Shown in pieces: positions 34,078-43,364 of a stretch of DNA of 64,000 bases (the first letter of the stretch is position 1; every line of letters begins with the position of its first letter). Below the pieces are notes generated by a model. It was not told the origin of the DNA, ran no database searches, and saw only the letters and a program-made list of their open reading frames with translations. The DNA lies in assembly GCA_040755835.1 (NCBI GenBank), contig JBFMAB010000049.1, positions 1-64,000 of the forward strand, in the 5' to 3' direction. The DNA is from JADLDB01 sp040755835. GTDB lineage: Bacteria > Myxococcota > Myxococcia > Myxococcales > Myxococcaceae. The translations under genes and the position numbers were made by a program.

Positions 34078-36666
34078 TCAGGCGAGCTGCTTGAGGAAGC
34101 CGAGGCGTTGCACGGGCTGCACCGAGCCGTCCACGCGGACGCTGCCGTGCTGGTACAGCGACTGCAGCGACGCGCCCTTCGCCAGCTCGACGAAGCTCGC
34201 GTCGGTGAGCGTCACCGTCGACGCGGCTTTCGGGTCGACGCCGTCCTTCAGCGTGCCGCTGGTGCCGTCGAGCGTGAACTCGAGGCCCGCGTCCTTCACC
34301 CGGAAGGAGATGACCGCGCCGACCTCCTTCGCGAGCGCCGGGTTCTTCGCGAGCCGCTCCTTCAGCGCCGCGAGCAGCTTCGGGGCCTGCGCGCCCGAGC
34401 CCGGCGACGCCGCCGCCGCCGGGGCCGCAGCCGGTGGGGCCGCCGTGCCGCCGCTCGCCGCGAGCGCCCCGCGGTCGATTCTCTTCAGGAACTCGAGCTT
34501 CTGGCTCGCCATCACGTTGCCGGTGATCTTCAGCCTTCCGCTCATGAAGAGCTTCTGCGGGTCGGCCTTGCCGCTCGTCATGTCGAGCCAGTCCGCGTCG
34601 CTGAGCTCGAGCGTGCAGTCGGGTTTCTCCGCCGCGCCGGGTTTCACGCTGCCGCCGCCGTTCTTCAGGTCAATCACCCACTGCGAGTCGGGGTTCTTCA
34701 CCTTGAACTGGTAGACGGTCTTGATGCTCTGCGCGAGCTCCGGGTGCAGCGCCACGTACGCGCCGATCGCCTCGAAGATGACCGGCGTGCTGAGGGTGGC
34801 GGGCGCGGGCGCCGCGGCGGCCGCCTTCGGAGCCTGCGCCACGGGCTTCGCCTGCGGCTTCGGGATCTCCTCGTAGAACTCGACCACCGCGTTGTTGATG
34901 CACACCTTGTTGCGCTCGACGACGGTCGCGCGCACCAGGCACTTGAGGTCGCTCTCCTTCCAAACCTCCATCTTCAGCGTCTCGCCCGGGAACACCGAGT
35001 CCGCGAAGCGCACCTTGATGCTCCTGAACGTGCGCGGGTCGCCGCCTTTCATCACGGTGATGGCCGCGCGGCCGACGAAGCCGAACGTGCACAGCCCGTG
35101 GAGGATCGGCTTCTCGAAGCCGAACATCGTCGCGAACTCCGGGTCCACGTGCAGCGGGTTCCAGTCCCCGGACAGGCGGTAGAGCAGCGCCTGCCGCTCG
35201 TCCGTCTTCTCGGTGATGACCGCGTCGGGCGCGCGGTCGGGGTAGGTGACGTCGGTCGACGGGCCGCGCTCACCGCCCCAGCCGCCGGCGCCGCGCACCA
35301 CCATCGACACGTCGTTCTTCACCAGCAGCTCGCCCGTCTTCTTGTCGTAGCTGTCGATGTGCGTGACGACGACCGCGTGCTTGCCCTTGTCCCAGATCTC
35401 CGAGATGCGCGCCTTGTGCACGAGCTGGGCAGACGGCGGCAGCGGGCGGAGCACTTCGGTGTATTGCTCGCCGTGGAGGATGCGGTCGAGCCCGTAGTTG
35501 AGGCCCGGCGCCGACTTCCCTTCGGCTGCCAGCTTGAAGATGGCGTTCAGCGCGGGGACCACGCCGTAGGTCGGCAGCGCGTAGAAGCCGTCGGCGTTGC
35601 GCTCGTAGACGAGGTGCAGGTCGTTCGGATCCGTCGGCTTGCGGCCGGCGCCGACGCCCAGCGCGTAGAGGGCGAGGTCGCGCTCGTCGTACGACGACTC
35701 GAGGTTCTCCAGCTGGAAGCCGAGCGCCTGGTCCACATCGATGAACTCGTTGCCACCCTTCGACTTCGTCGAGAGGTTGGTCATCACTGGCGACAGCGCC
35801 TCGGTGATGTTCGCGGGGTGCGTCGCCTTGCCGAAGTCGGTGATCTGCTCCCAGTTCGCGCGGATCGCCTCGGCCGGAATCTCCCGGCCCAGCTTGAAGG
35901 TGCGGCCTTCCGTGCGCTCCCAACGCAGCTTGCCGAAGAAGCCGCCGCCCACCTCGAACAGCCCGCCGGTCTCCTGGCAATCCTGGTGGCACAGCCAGCC
36001 GACGAGCGGCGTGACGTACTCGGGCTTCAGGTTCTCCAGCATGTCGGGCGGCAGCACCGTCTCGGTGAGGCGGCTCGCGGCCACCGGCGCCACCGCGTTC
36101 ACGCGGATGTTCCTCTTCTCGCCTTCGAGCGCGAGCGTGTTGGAGAAGCCCACCAGCGCCAGCTTCGCCGCCGAGTAGTTCGCCTGCCCGAAGTTGCCGT
36201 AGATGCCCGCGGCCGAGGTGGTGAAGAGGATGCGGCCGTAGCCCTGGTCGCGCATCACCGGCCACGCCGCGTGCGTCACCGCGAACGCGCCCATCACGTG
36301 CACCTTGAAGACGAGGTCCCAGTCCTCCTTCGTCATCTTCTGGAAGCTGACGTCGCGCAGGATGCCCGCGTTGTTGACGAGCACGTCCAGCCGGCCGAAG
36401 GCGTCGATGGCCGTCTTGACGATGCGCGCGCCGTCCTCGACGGAGTCGTAGTTCGCGACCGCGGTGCCGCCCGCCGCCTTGATCTCCTCCACCACCTTGT
36501 CGGCCGCCGCGTTCGACCGGCCCTGGCCGAACGCCGAGCCGCCCAGGTCGTTGACCACGACCTTCGCGCCCCGCTTGCCAAACCACAGCGCGTGACTGCG
36601 GCCGAGGCCCGCGCCCGCGCCGGTGATGACGACGACCTTCCCATCGAATCGCAGCTGGTCCGACAT
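34078..36666 (-). CDS. Multifunctional beta-oxidation enzyme: SDR + MaoC hydratase + two SCP2 domains
   Basis: The product has 862 residues from ATG 36666, with GGAGAGG about 8 bases upstream. Residues 1 to about 300 are a short-chain dehydrogenase with TGAGAGLG (15-22), NNAG (98-101) and the catalytic triad Ser151, Tyr164, Lys168. Residues about 310-600 are a MaoC-type hot-dog hydratase with WNPLHVDPEFA and the HGLCTFGF motif of hydratase 2. Two SCP2-like lipid-binding domains follow (about 640-740 and 760-862), separated by an Ala/Pro linker. The order SDR, hydratase, SCP2 is that of the peroxisomal multifunctional enzyme type 2 of animals and fungi; here SCP2 is duplicated. It would hydrate and oxidise enoyl-CoAs on the R-hydroxy route. 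Confidence 0.95.
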   Translation of the reverse strand: MSDQLRFDGKVVVITGAGAGLGRSHALWFGKRGAKVVVNDLGGSAFGQGRSNAAADKVVEEIKAAGGTAVANYDSVEDGARIVKTAIDAFGRLDVLVNNAGILRDVSFQKMTKEDWDLVFKVHVMGAFAVTHAAWPVMRDQGYGRILFTTSAAGIYGNFGQANYSAAKLALVGFSNTLALEGEKRNIRVNAVAPVAASRLTETVLPPDMLENLKPEYVTPLVGWLCHQDCQETGGLFEVGGGFFGKLRWERTEGRTFKLGREIPAEAIRANWEQITDFGKATHPANITEALSPVMTNLSTKSKGGNEFIDVDQALGFQLENLESSYDERDLALYALGVGAGRKPTDPNDLHLVYERNADGFYALPTYGVVPALNAIFKLAAEGKSAPGLNYGLDRILHGEQYTEVLRPLPPSAQLVHKARISEIWDKGKHAVVVTHIDSYDKKTGELLVKNDVSMVVRGAGGWGGERGPSTDVTYPDRAPDAVITEKTDERQALLYRLSGDWNPLHVDPEFATMFGFEKPILHGLCTFGFVGRAAITVMKGGDPRTFRSIKVRFADSVFPGETLKMEVWKESDLKCLVRATVVERNKVCINNAVVEFYEEIPKPQAKPVAQAPKAAAAAPAPATLSTPVIFEAIGAYVALHPELAQSIKTVYQFKVKNPDSQWVIDLKNGGGSVKPGAAEKPDCTLELSDADWLDMTSGKADPQKLFMSGRLKITGNVMASQKLEFLKRIDRGALAASGGTAAPPAAAPAAAASPGSGAQAPKLLAALKERLAKNPALAKEVGAVISFRVKDAGLEFTLDGTSGTLKDGVDPKAASTVTLTDASFVELAKGASLQSLYQHGSVRVDGSVQPVQRLGFLKQLA

Positions 36667-36745
36667 GTGTTCGCCTCTCCTGCTCACCGTCGAGCCCTCC
36701 GGAACCCCCCGGTGCCCGCGGTCGCGGGCCCTTTGGAGCAGAAGA

Positions 36746-36761
36746 TTGATTCTCAAGTCAA
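36746..36761. promoter_or_regulatory. TTGA-N8-TCAA palindrome upstream of the beta-oxidation genes
   Basis: In an AT-rich island of the divergent region (36667-36825), TTGATTCTCAAGTCAA has TTGA and TCAA half-sites 8 bases apart with partly symmetric centres. It lies 80-95 bases upstream of the multifunctional enzyme start and 65-80 bases upstream of the vWA-like gene. The form suits a TetR- or FadR-type acyl-CoA-responsive operator. No regulator gene of that kind is in view. Confidence 0.4.
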
Positions 36762-36825
36762 CATCTGGCGCCCGAAAATGTGTCACCCGCGCGCCTCACC
36801 CGGACCGGCTAGGATGCGCGTCGGC

Positions 36826-38283
36826 ATGAGCGGCGAGCGGCTCGAAGGCGCGGCGGCCGAGGCCTTCCTGGCGGGCGCGGTGGCGCTCGCGCGGGACGCG
36901 GTGCCGACGGCGACGCACTTCGAGTTCGCGGTGCGCGCGCTGGATGCGGCGCTGGCCGAGCGCCCCGTCATCGCTGCGCCGACGCTGGCCTTCGACCTGG
37001 CCGCGCTGCTGTCCGGTGAGCGGCTGCTGCCCATCGCCCCGCCCGCGGTGGACGCGCTCAAGGACGCGCTGCGGCAGTACGAGGACCACGTCTTGGCGCG
37101 CCTCGTGACGGAGCGAAGGTGGACGCCGCTGATGGAGGCGGTGACGTCCAGCCCGAAGGAGCTGCGCGCGGCGGCGGTGGGCATGACGGTGGCGATGGTG
37201 CTGCAGCGGGTGAAGCCGGGCGCCGGCACCGGCCTCTCGCAAGGCCTGGTGCGGCGTCTCGCGTCAAGGCCGCCCGGAGACATCCTCGACGCCGGGCGCG
37301 CGGCGCTGCACACGCCCGAGGTGGCGGCGCGGCTGGCCGACGGCCTCGTGCTGCTGGCGAAGGCTGCGCGGCGCACGCGCGAGCTGCTGTCCGACGCCGA
37401 AATCTTCGTGGTGGAGAACGTCGCGGCGCTCAAGGGCCTCGGGCCCCGCGTCGCGCTCGCGCAGCTGGCGGAGGTGGCCCAGGCGGTGGACGAAACACTG
37501 CCGTCGCGGCTGCGCGGGCACGCCTTCGAGGACGGCGAGGCGCCCACCTCGCTCGAGGAGGACTCCGCGTACCCGGTGGGCGGCTTCTCCAGCATCAGCA
37601 CTTCGGGCAGCCTGGAGAACCTCGTCACCAGCGAGCTCATCTACATGGAGCCGGGCGACCCCGAGCAGCTGCGCCCCGACCTCTTCGACGTGCGCTTCGT
37701 GGAGAACGAGCTGCTCTACTACGCTCGCGACGAGTCGGTAGCGGTGCGCAAGCGCCGCGCGCTGGTGCTGGTGTTCGACCCGTCGCTGGCGCAGGCGCGC
37801 GTGCTGGACGGCGGCGAGCGCTACCAGCGGCTGGTGTGGGCGCTGGGCAGCGTGACAGCGCTGGTGCGCAAGCTGTCGCAGTGGCTCGACACCGAGGCCC
37901 TGCGCTTCGAGCTCGTCTTCCCCGCGAAGCAGGGCGAGCAGCCGCTCTCCGAAGAGCAGGGCGTGCTGGCGCTCCTGCTGCGCGAGTTCCGCGAGCGCGG
38001 GCAGCTCGACGTGCTCGAGGCCGATGACACGCTGGCGGCGGTGCGGCGCGCGCGCGACGTGCACGGCGGGCGGGCGCGGGTGGTGTTGCTCGCGTCGAAG
38101 CTGCCGTCGGGGCTCGAAGACACGGCGGCGCCGGACGCGCTCGTCGACCTCGGCGGGCCCCGGCCGCAGGTGCACTGGCACGACGCGGCGGGCGTTGGCG
38201 GCGAGGCGCCGAAGGACGCGCTGGACGCGTGGGCGGCGACGACGAAGCAGCTCCTCGACGGGCTCTTGTCCCGGCGCCGGTAG
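36826..38283 (+). CDS. vWA-like protein with partial MIDAS motif
   Basis: The product has 485 residues from ATG 36826; ATG 36814 is an in-frame alternative. Residues 1 to about 240 are helical. Around residues 245-310 there is a short acidic/Ser-rich segment (GGFSSISTSGSLENLVTSEL) and then EPGDPEQLRPDLFDVRF. The C-terminal 180 residues form a Rossmann-like alpha/beta domain. Its first strand is LVLVFDPSLAQ with Asp318 and Ser320, giving DxSxx where a full vWA MIDAS would be DxSxS. I read it as a vWA domain with a degenerate metal site. vWA proteins are standard partners of MoxR ATPases, so this could serve the MoxR at 18734. The protein could instead be unrelated and locally acting. Confidence 0.55.
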   Translation: MSGERLEGAAAEAFLAGAVALARDAVPTATHFEFAVRALDAALAERPVIAAPTLAFDLAALLSGERLLPIAPPAVDALKDALRQYEDHVLARLVTERRWTPLMEAVTSSPKELRAAAVGMTVAMVLQRVKPGAGTGLSQGLVRRLASRPPGDILDAGRAALHTPEVAARLADGLVLLAKAARRTRELLSDAEIFVVENVAALKGLGPRVALAQLAEVAQAVDETLPSRLRGHAFEDGEAPTSLEEDSAYPVGGFSSISTSGSLENLVTSELIYMEPGDPEQLRPDLFDVRFVENELLYYARDESVAVRKRRALVLVFDPSLAQARVLDGGERYQRLVWALGSVTALVRKLSQWLDTEALRFELVFPAKQGEQPLSEEQGVLALLLREFRERGQLDVLEADDTLAAVRRARDVHGGRARVVLLASKLPSGLEDTAAPDALVDLGGPRPQVHWHDAAGVGGEAPKDALDAWAATTKQLLDGLLSRRR

Positions 38284-38296
38284 CGGGAGGGTGACG

Positions 38297-41191
38297 ATGC
38301 GCGGTCGCGGTCTGCTGGCGGTGGTCGCGGTGCTCGTCCTCGCGCTCGGTCTCGGCGTGGCGGCGTGGCTGGCGCTCGACGGCGGCTCGGCGCCGTCCGC
38401 TGGCGGGGCGGCGGCTCCCGCGGCGCCGAAGCGCGCGCCGGCCGACCGTCACGTCAGCGGTTTCGTGCGGGACGCCATGGGCCGGCCCGTCGCGGGCGCC
38501 GAGGTGCGCCTGCTCCCCTCGCCGCAGTCCCTCGAACGCTGCGCGCAGCTGCTCGACGGGTGCCCGTGCGCGGAGCTCGCCGCCCTCGCGAGCGAGTGGG
38601 AGCGCTCGCTGGCGCCGCTGGAGACGACGCGCACGGCGGCCGACGGCTCGTTCTTTCTCGCGACGGCCAGCGCCGGCCAACGCCTCGTCGCGGTGACGCC
38701 GAGCGCCGCGGCGAGCGGCGAGCTGCGCCGGGACGCGGAGACCGAGCTCGAGCTGCGGCCGGCGCGGCGGCGCGTGGTGGACGCGGCGGGGGCGCCCGTC
38801 CCCGGGGCGCTCGTCGTCGCGCTCGACCCGCTGCGCCGCGTGGCCGCGCTCGGGCGGGCGGACGCCCGCGGCGAGCTGGTGCTGCCGCCCTTCGACAGCG
38901 TGCTCGTGTTGGCCGAGGGCTTCGTGCCGCGGCGTCGCTTCGAGGCGTCTGGACGCCCGCTGCTTCCCGACACGCCAGACCTCGACGGCGTCGACGGCGA
39001 AGGGGGCCCGGACGACGAGTCGGACGACGGCGACGTCAGCGAGGGCCCCAGCGCGAAGGACTGGCTCGAGGCGCGGCAGGAGCTCGAGCTCGAGCGAGCG
39101 AAGTTCATCAGCGGCATCGCGCGCGGCGCGGACGGGCGCCCCATCGCTGGCGCGCGGCTCGCCGTGCTGTCCGAGCGCGCCGGACGGCTTCGCTGCGCCG
39201 ACGGCGTCACCGGCGCGGACGGCTCGTGGCGCCTCGGGCCGCTCCCCGGTGGGGCCTGGCGGCTGCTCGCCGAGAGCGCGGACGGGGCGCGGCGCGCGAC
39301 GAAGCGGCTCGAGCTCCGCGACGAAGAGACGGACGCGGGGCTTGCGCTCGAGGAGCCGGTCGCCGTCGACGTCAGGGTGGTGGACGAGGCGGCCGGCAAA
39401 CCCGTCCCCGGCGCCGTGGTGCAGGTGCGCAGCTTCGCGCGCGGCGAGCGCGGCACGACGGAGACGCTGGAGGAGGTGATGGGTCTCGTCGACGAGCGCG
39501 GGCACTTCTCGGCCTCATTGACTGCGGGCGAGCTGTCGTTGAAGGCCACGCACCCCGACTACTCGAGCCCGCTCGGGCCCTTCGGAGTCACGCGGCCCGG
39601 GCCCGCCGGGGGACGGGTCGTCGAGCTGCTCGTCCTCGCGCGTTCCATCGGCGTGCGAGGCTGGGTAGAGGACCCCTCGGGCGCCCCCATCGCCGATGCC
39701 GACGTGCGCTGCACCTACTCGCGGGTCGGCCGGTTCGGCTCGGAGTCCGCGCGCACCGGCGCGGATGGCGCCTTCTTCGTCGAGTGCGCTGCCGGGCGCG
39801 TCGAGGTGCTGGCGTCGGCCACGGGGTTCCTCCCGCACGAGCGCCAGGTCGTCGCGCCCGCGGAAGGCGTGCGGCTCACGCTGTCGCGGGGCGGCGGCGT
39901 GCGCGGGCGCGTCGTCGACCACTCGGGTGCGCTCGTAAGGGACGTGTCGATCGAGCTGCGCCGCGAAGACGACGAGCGCCGCTACACCACGACCTCGGAG
40001 GACGGGACGTTCGAGGTGCTGGGCGAGCTCGACGACGGCGCGTGGCTGGCCTTCGCGGAGCAGCGTGGCAGCCGGCCGGCGGGCGAGCGCCTGGGCATGC
40101 GCCCGTGGGTCGCGCAGGCGGGCTCAACGCGCTTCGAGGTCCGCGGAGGCGGCGTGCCCTTCGTCGAGATCCGCCTGGACGCCGCGCGCACCATCTCGGG
40201 CCAGGTGGTCGATGCGTCCGGGCGCGGCGTCGCGGGCGTGGGGGTGCTCGCCACCGCGCAATACGACCCCACGGCGAGCACCGGGAAGGTGCCGAGGTTC
40301 CTCGTGGCGATGACGGCGATGAACGACCATCTGCTCGGAATGCAGGTCGAAGTGACGACCGACGCGAATGGGCGCTTCTCCCTGGGCGGCCTGGGCGCGG
40401 TGCCGTACACGCTGTTGGCGCGCGCGCCGGGCCTGCGAGAGGACCCGCGCGCCCTGGCCGTCATCGAGCCGGGGACGACGGACGCGGTGGTGCGCGTCGT
40501 TCGAGACCCGGTGGTGCGCGGCGTCGTCTGCGACGAGACCGGCGCGCCGCTGCAGGCCTTCCGGGTGGAGAGCAAGAAGCTCACCTCGGCCGACGGAACG
40601 TTCGCTGTGACGCGGCCGTTGGCCGGCGACGCCTCCATCCTGGTGGAGGCCGACGGGCGGGTTCCGGTGCAGGTCGACGTCCGGCTCGAGTGGGACGAGG
40701 TCCGCGACCTTGGCGAGGTGCGGCTCCGCGGCGGTCGCTCGCTCGAGGTGACTGCGGTGGACGCCGTCACCGGGCACGTCGAGGAACCGTGGTTCCGCAT
40801 CGGAGAGGTGCCGCTGGCGTACGACGAGAAGCGGCACGTGCTGGAGGGTGTGCCGCTGGGTGCGTTCTCGTTGCGCGTGGTCCCGAACGGCTTCGTGCCA
40901 CAGACGGTGCCAGTCGACGCGAGCGCCACCACGCTGACGATCAGGCTCGAGCGCGGCGCGACGGTGGAAGGGCACTTCGCTGGTCCGCTCGTCCCGGGGC
41001 AGGGCGCGTGGCTGCTGGTCGGCGGCGAGAAGCTGTGGGCGCCGGTGAACGACAAGGGGGACTTCACCATCGAGCACGCGCCAGCGGGCAGCGGCGTGGT
41101 GCGCGTCGAGGGAACGGGAGGCCGAGTGCTCGGCGATGCGCCCGTGACGGTGCCCGCGTCGGGCCGCGTGGAGGTGGTCGTCGGTTCGTGA
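38297..41191 (+). CDS. Large exported protein with carboxypeptidase-regulatory-like repeats
   Basis: The product has 964 residues from ATG 38297, with GGGAGGG 5 bases upstream. The N-terminus is one hydrophobic helix (GLLAVVAVLVLALGLGVAAW), a signal anchor. The rest is a series of beta-sandwich repeats of the carboxypeptidase regulatory-like type (CarboxypepD_reg), each with phrases such as VSGFVRDAMGRPVAGAEVRL, VRGWVEDPSGAPIADADVRC and ISGQVVDASGRGVAGVGVLA. An Asp/Glu-rich spacer lies near residues 215-255. Such proteins are surface or periplasmic adhesion/stalk proteins. It starts 13 bases after the vWA-like gene and is likely in the same operon. Confidence 0.82.
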   Translation: MRGRGLLAVVAVLVLALGLGVAAWLALDGGSAPSAGGAAAPAAPKRAPADRHVSGFVRDAMGRPVAGAEVRLLPSPQSLERCAQLLDGCPCAELAALASEWERSLAPLETTRTAADGSFFLATASAGQRLVAVTPSAAASGELRRDAETELELRPARRRVVDAAGAPVPGALVVALDPLRRVAALGRADARGELVLPPFDSVLVLAEGFVPRRRFEASGRPLLPDTPDLDGVDGEGGPDDESDDGDVSEGPSAKDWLEARQELELERAKFISGIARGADGRPIAGARLAVLSERAGRLRCADGVTGADGSWRLGPLPGGAWRLLAESADGARRATKRLELRDEETDAGLALEEPVAVDVRVVDEAAGKPVPGAVVQVRSFARGERGTTETLEEVMGLVDERGHFSASLTAGELSLKATHPDYSSPLGPFGVTRPGPAGGRVVELLVLARSIGVRGWVEDPSGAPIADADVRCTYSRVGRFGSESARTGADGAFFVECAAGRVEVLASATGFLPHERQVVAPAEGVRLTLSRGGGVRGRVVDHSGALVRDVSIELRREDDERRYTTTSEDGTFEVLGELDDGAWLAFAEQRGSRPAGERLGMRPWVAQAGSTRFEVRGGGVPFVEIRLDAARTISGQVVDASGRGVAGVGVLATAQYDPTASTGKVPRFLVAMTAMNDHLLGMQVEVTTDANGRFSLGGLGAVPYTLLARAPGLREDPRALAVIEPGTTDAVVRVVRDPVVRGVVCDETGAPLQAFRVESKKLTSADGTFAVTRPLAGDASILVEADGRVPVQVDVRLEWDEVRDLGEVRLRGGRSLEVTAVDAVTGHVEEPWFRIGEVPLAYDEKRHVLEGVPLGAFSLRVVPNGFVPQTVPVDASATTLTIRLERGATVEGHFAGPLVPGQGAWLLVGGEKLWAPVNDKGDFTIEHAPAGSGVVRVEGTGGRVLGDAPVTVPASGRVEVVVGS

Positions 41192-41522
41192 GGCGCGCGC
41201 CGCATCGCGCGGACGTCGCCTGGTAGCTCGTCCAGCATCACCACCGTGGGGAACAGGCCCGTGCCCTTCGGTGCGTCCACCGACGGCACGTCCCAGCGCT
41301 CGGGCAGCACGACCGCGTCGGCGTCGAAGCGCTGGGGCATGCGGTGTGTCGGCGCCGCCGCGAGGTGCTTGTGCAATTCGAGTGCTACCGCCCGGGCAGG
41401 GTGCCGGGCTCCGCGGGGCCCTCCACCGGCGTCCACTCCGCGCGACCGCGCAGGCCGACGGCCAGCACTGCGGCGAGGGCGGCGACGGCCAGCGCGAGGA
41501 GGACGAAGCGGCGCGGCGTCAC
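41192..41522 (-). pseudogene. Frameshifted small gene with signal-anchor N-terminus
   Basis: GTG 41522 overlaps the stop of the HTTM gene by 4 bases (GTGA) and opens a frame of 44 codons: a signal-anchor helix (MTPRRFVLLALAVAALAAVL), then GRAEWTPVEGPAEPGTLPGR, then a stop. In the next frame the coding bias continues without a break (AVALELHKHLAAAPTHRMPQ, then FDADAVVLPERWDVP and TVVMLDELPGDVRAM) up to the convergent gene at 41191. A one-base indel near 41390-41402, in a run of C/G, would join them into a protein of about 110 residues. The family is not recognised and the natural stop is uncertain. Confidence 0.5.
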
Positions 41523-43288
41523 AGCGGCTCGTCACCGAAGAGGCGCTCGCGGCGCACGTTGCGCACCGTCGTCTCGCCGGGAGGCGGCGAGTCATACGAC
41601 ACCTTCCACACCTCCAGCGAAACGACGCGCTTCTCCTCGGGCCAGCCGAGCAGCTGCGGGCGGCGCCGCAGGTAGTCGCGGAAGTTGCGCCAGTGGTGTC
41701 GCCAGTTGGGCATGCGCCCGTGCATCTCGCACCAGTGCTGGTTGAGGCCGAGCGGCCCGTGCAAGGGCGCGTCGAAATCCGGCGGCTGGCCGGTGAGCGG
41801 GTCGACGTGCGAGCCGTCGGCCAGCGTGGCGTCCACCACGAGGCTGAAGTCACTCGTCGGCGCGTCGGGCGCGAACATGCTCCAGCCCTGCGGAATCTGC
41901 AGGTACTCGATGACGGCGGTCATCCAGTCGGGCCGCGCGTTGACGCGCCACGCGGGCGGCACGCCCCAGTTCTCCTTCAGCACCTGGCTGCCGACGGCGA
42001 GCAGCACCAGGACGGGCGTCACCGTCCGCACCCAGAAGGCCGCCCGCTCCAACGCGGGCAGCTTCGGCGGCGGCGGGCGCGGCGACAGCACCAGCGCGCC
42101 GGTCTCTCCGGCCGCGCGCAGGCACCACCAGGCGAGCTGCTTGAAGGGCGGCACCACCAGCGTCCAGGCGAGCCAGCGCCAGCCGGGCAGGGACTCCAGC
42201 ACCTGCGCGACGTCGCCGGGCGTCAGCGTATGGCCCGGCTTCTCCTCGAAGGTGAGGACGCGCGCGCCGTCGAGCCGCGCCGCCACGCGCGCGCCCATGA
42301 CGTGCAGGCGGCTGTTCGGGTCGTACGTCACCGTGCGCTTCGGCAGCTTCGGGTACCGCTTCTTCTCGAGCCACGTCCACGCGTCGGGCGTCAGCAGCAG
42401 CACGCCGAAGGCCATCATCGCCCACGAGAAGGGGCCCAGCGTGCACACCAGCGCGATGCCGAAGTGCAGCGCCCACACGTTGAGCGCCGCGATGGGCCGG
42501 AGCAGCTGCCAGCGCCACGGCGTGAGGATGAGCGCCACCAGCGAGCCTTCCACCACCAGCGTGCCGTACGTGAAAAGCGGGCTGAAGAAGCTGGGCTCGT
42601 GCAGCCGCAGCCAGCCGGCGAAGGACGTGTTGAGCCGGTTCTGCCAAAGCACCCAGTGCACCGCGCTGCCGTCGTGCCAGGTGTTCCCCGTCTTGTGCCA
42701 GGTGTTGAAAAAGTAGATGACGGCGAAGTTGAGCAGCACGCAGAAGTACGCGACGCCGACGTGCACCGGCGCGCGCGAGGCCTCCCACCGCCGCGCCGCC
42801 AGGTCCGCCGCGCCCGCGTCCGGGTGCTGCCGCAGCGAGGCGAACAGCGCGTCCAGCGAGAAGCGTTCGCCCAGCGGGAGAAACAGCGTCCACACCGCGA
42901 GGATGTTGAGGACCACGTTGCCGCCGTGCTGCGGCAACAGGAAGCGCATGTTGACGGCTTCGAGACAGAAGAGCGTCAGCACCTGCATCAGCCGCGTGCG
43001 CCAGCCCAGGGTGAAGGCCACGTACACCAGCGCGATGAGCGCCATGTACACGCGCATCTCCGCGCGCGTGGAGAAGCCCAGGAGCGGCGACCAGAAGTGG
43101 CCCGTGGGGGGCAGGAAGAGCGCGTAGTGGTTGGGCCACAGCCCTTCGTTGGTGAAGAAGCTGACACCGTCGAGGCCGCCCATGCGGTCCCACAGGTTCG
43201 TCAGCAGCAGCACGCCGAAGCAGATGCGGAACAGGCCGAGGGTGCGCGTGTCGACCGTCAGCCAACGCTCTTTCACGAAGCGGAGCAC
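41519..43288 (-). CDS. HTTM-domain integral membrane protein (gamma-carboxylase-like)
   Basis: The product has 589 residues from GTG 43288. The first 320 residues carry four or more transmembrane segments with the HTTM pattern seen in vitamin K-dependent gamma-carboxylase homologues (TLGLFRICFGVLLLTNLWDR, LGWRTRLMQVLTLFCLEAVN, NTWHKTGNTWHDGSAVHWVL). A further hydrophobic stretch (VTPVLVLLAVGSQVL) lies near residue 430, followed by a soluble C-terminal domain of about 150 residues. Function in bacteria is unknown. A DoxX-like role is less likely because of length. It is divergent from the ABC ATPase gene. Confidence 0.85.
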   Translation of the reverse strand: MLRFVKERWLTVDTRTLGLFRICFGVLLLTNLWDRMGGLDGVSFFTNEGLWPNHYALFLPPTGHFWSPLLGFSTRAEMRVYMALIALVYVAFTLGWRTRLMQVLTLFCLEAVNMRFLLPQHGGNVVLNILAVWTLFLPLGERFSLDALFASLRQHPDAGAADLAARRWEASRAPVHVGVAYFCVLLNFAVIYFFNTWHKTGNTWHDGSAVHWVLWQNRLNTSFAGWLRLHEPSFFSPLFTYGTLVVEGSLVALILTPWRWQLLRPIAALNVWALHFGIALVCTLGPFSWAMMAFGVLLLTPDAWTWLEKKRYPKLPKRTVTYDPNSRLHVMGARVAARLDGARVLTFEEKPGHTLTPGDVAQVLESLPGWRWLAWTLVVPPFKQLAWWCLRAAGETGALVLSPRPPPPKLPALERAAFWVRTVTPVLVLLAVGSQVLKENWGVPPAWRVNARPDWMTAVIEYLQIPQGWSMFAPDAPTSDFSLVVDATLADGSHVDPLTGQPPDFDAPLHGPLGLNQHWCEMHGRMPNWRHHWRNFRDYLRRRPQLLGWPEEKRVVSLEVWKVSYDSPPPGETTVRNVRRERLFGDEPL

Positions 43289-43364
43289 CGGCGCACGCTA
43301 GCCGAGCGGCAGCCCGAGTGGGGCACACTCTCCGCGCGGGCGGCCTCGCGTAGAGTATTCGCGC

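Noticed and set aside
32593..36825. A plus-strand open frame across the thiolase and multifunctional enzyme genes that runs into the vWA-like gene
   Set aside because: Only the part from 36826 has a sensible protein. The rest is the complement of two well-recognised minus-strand genes.
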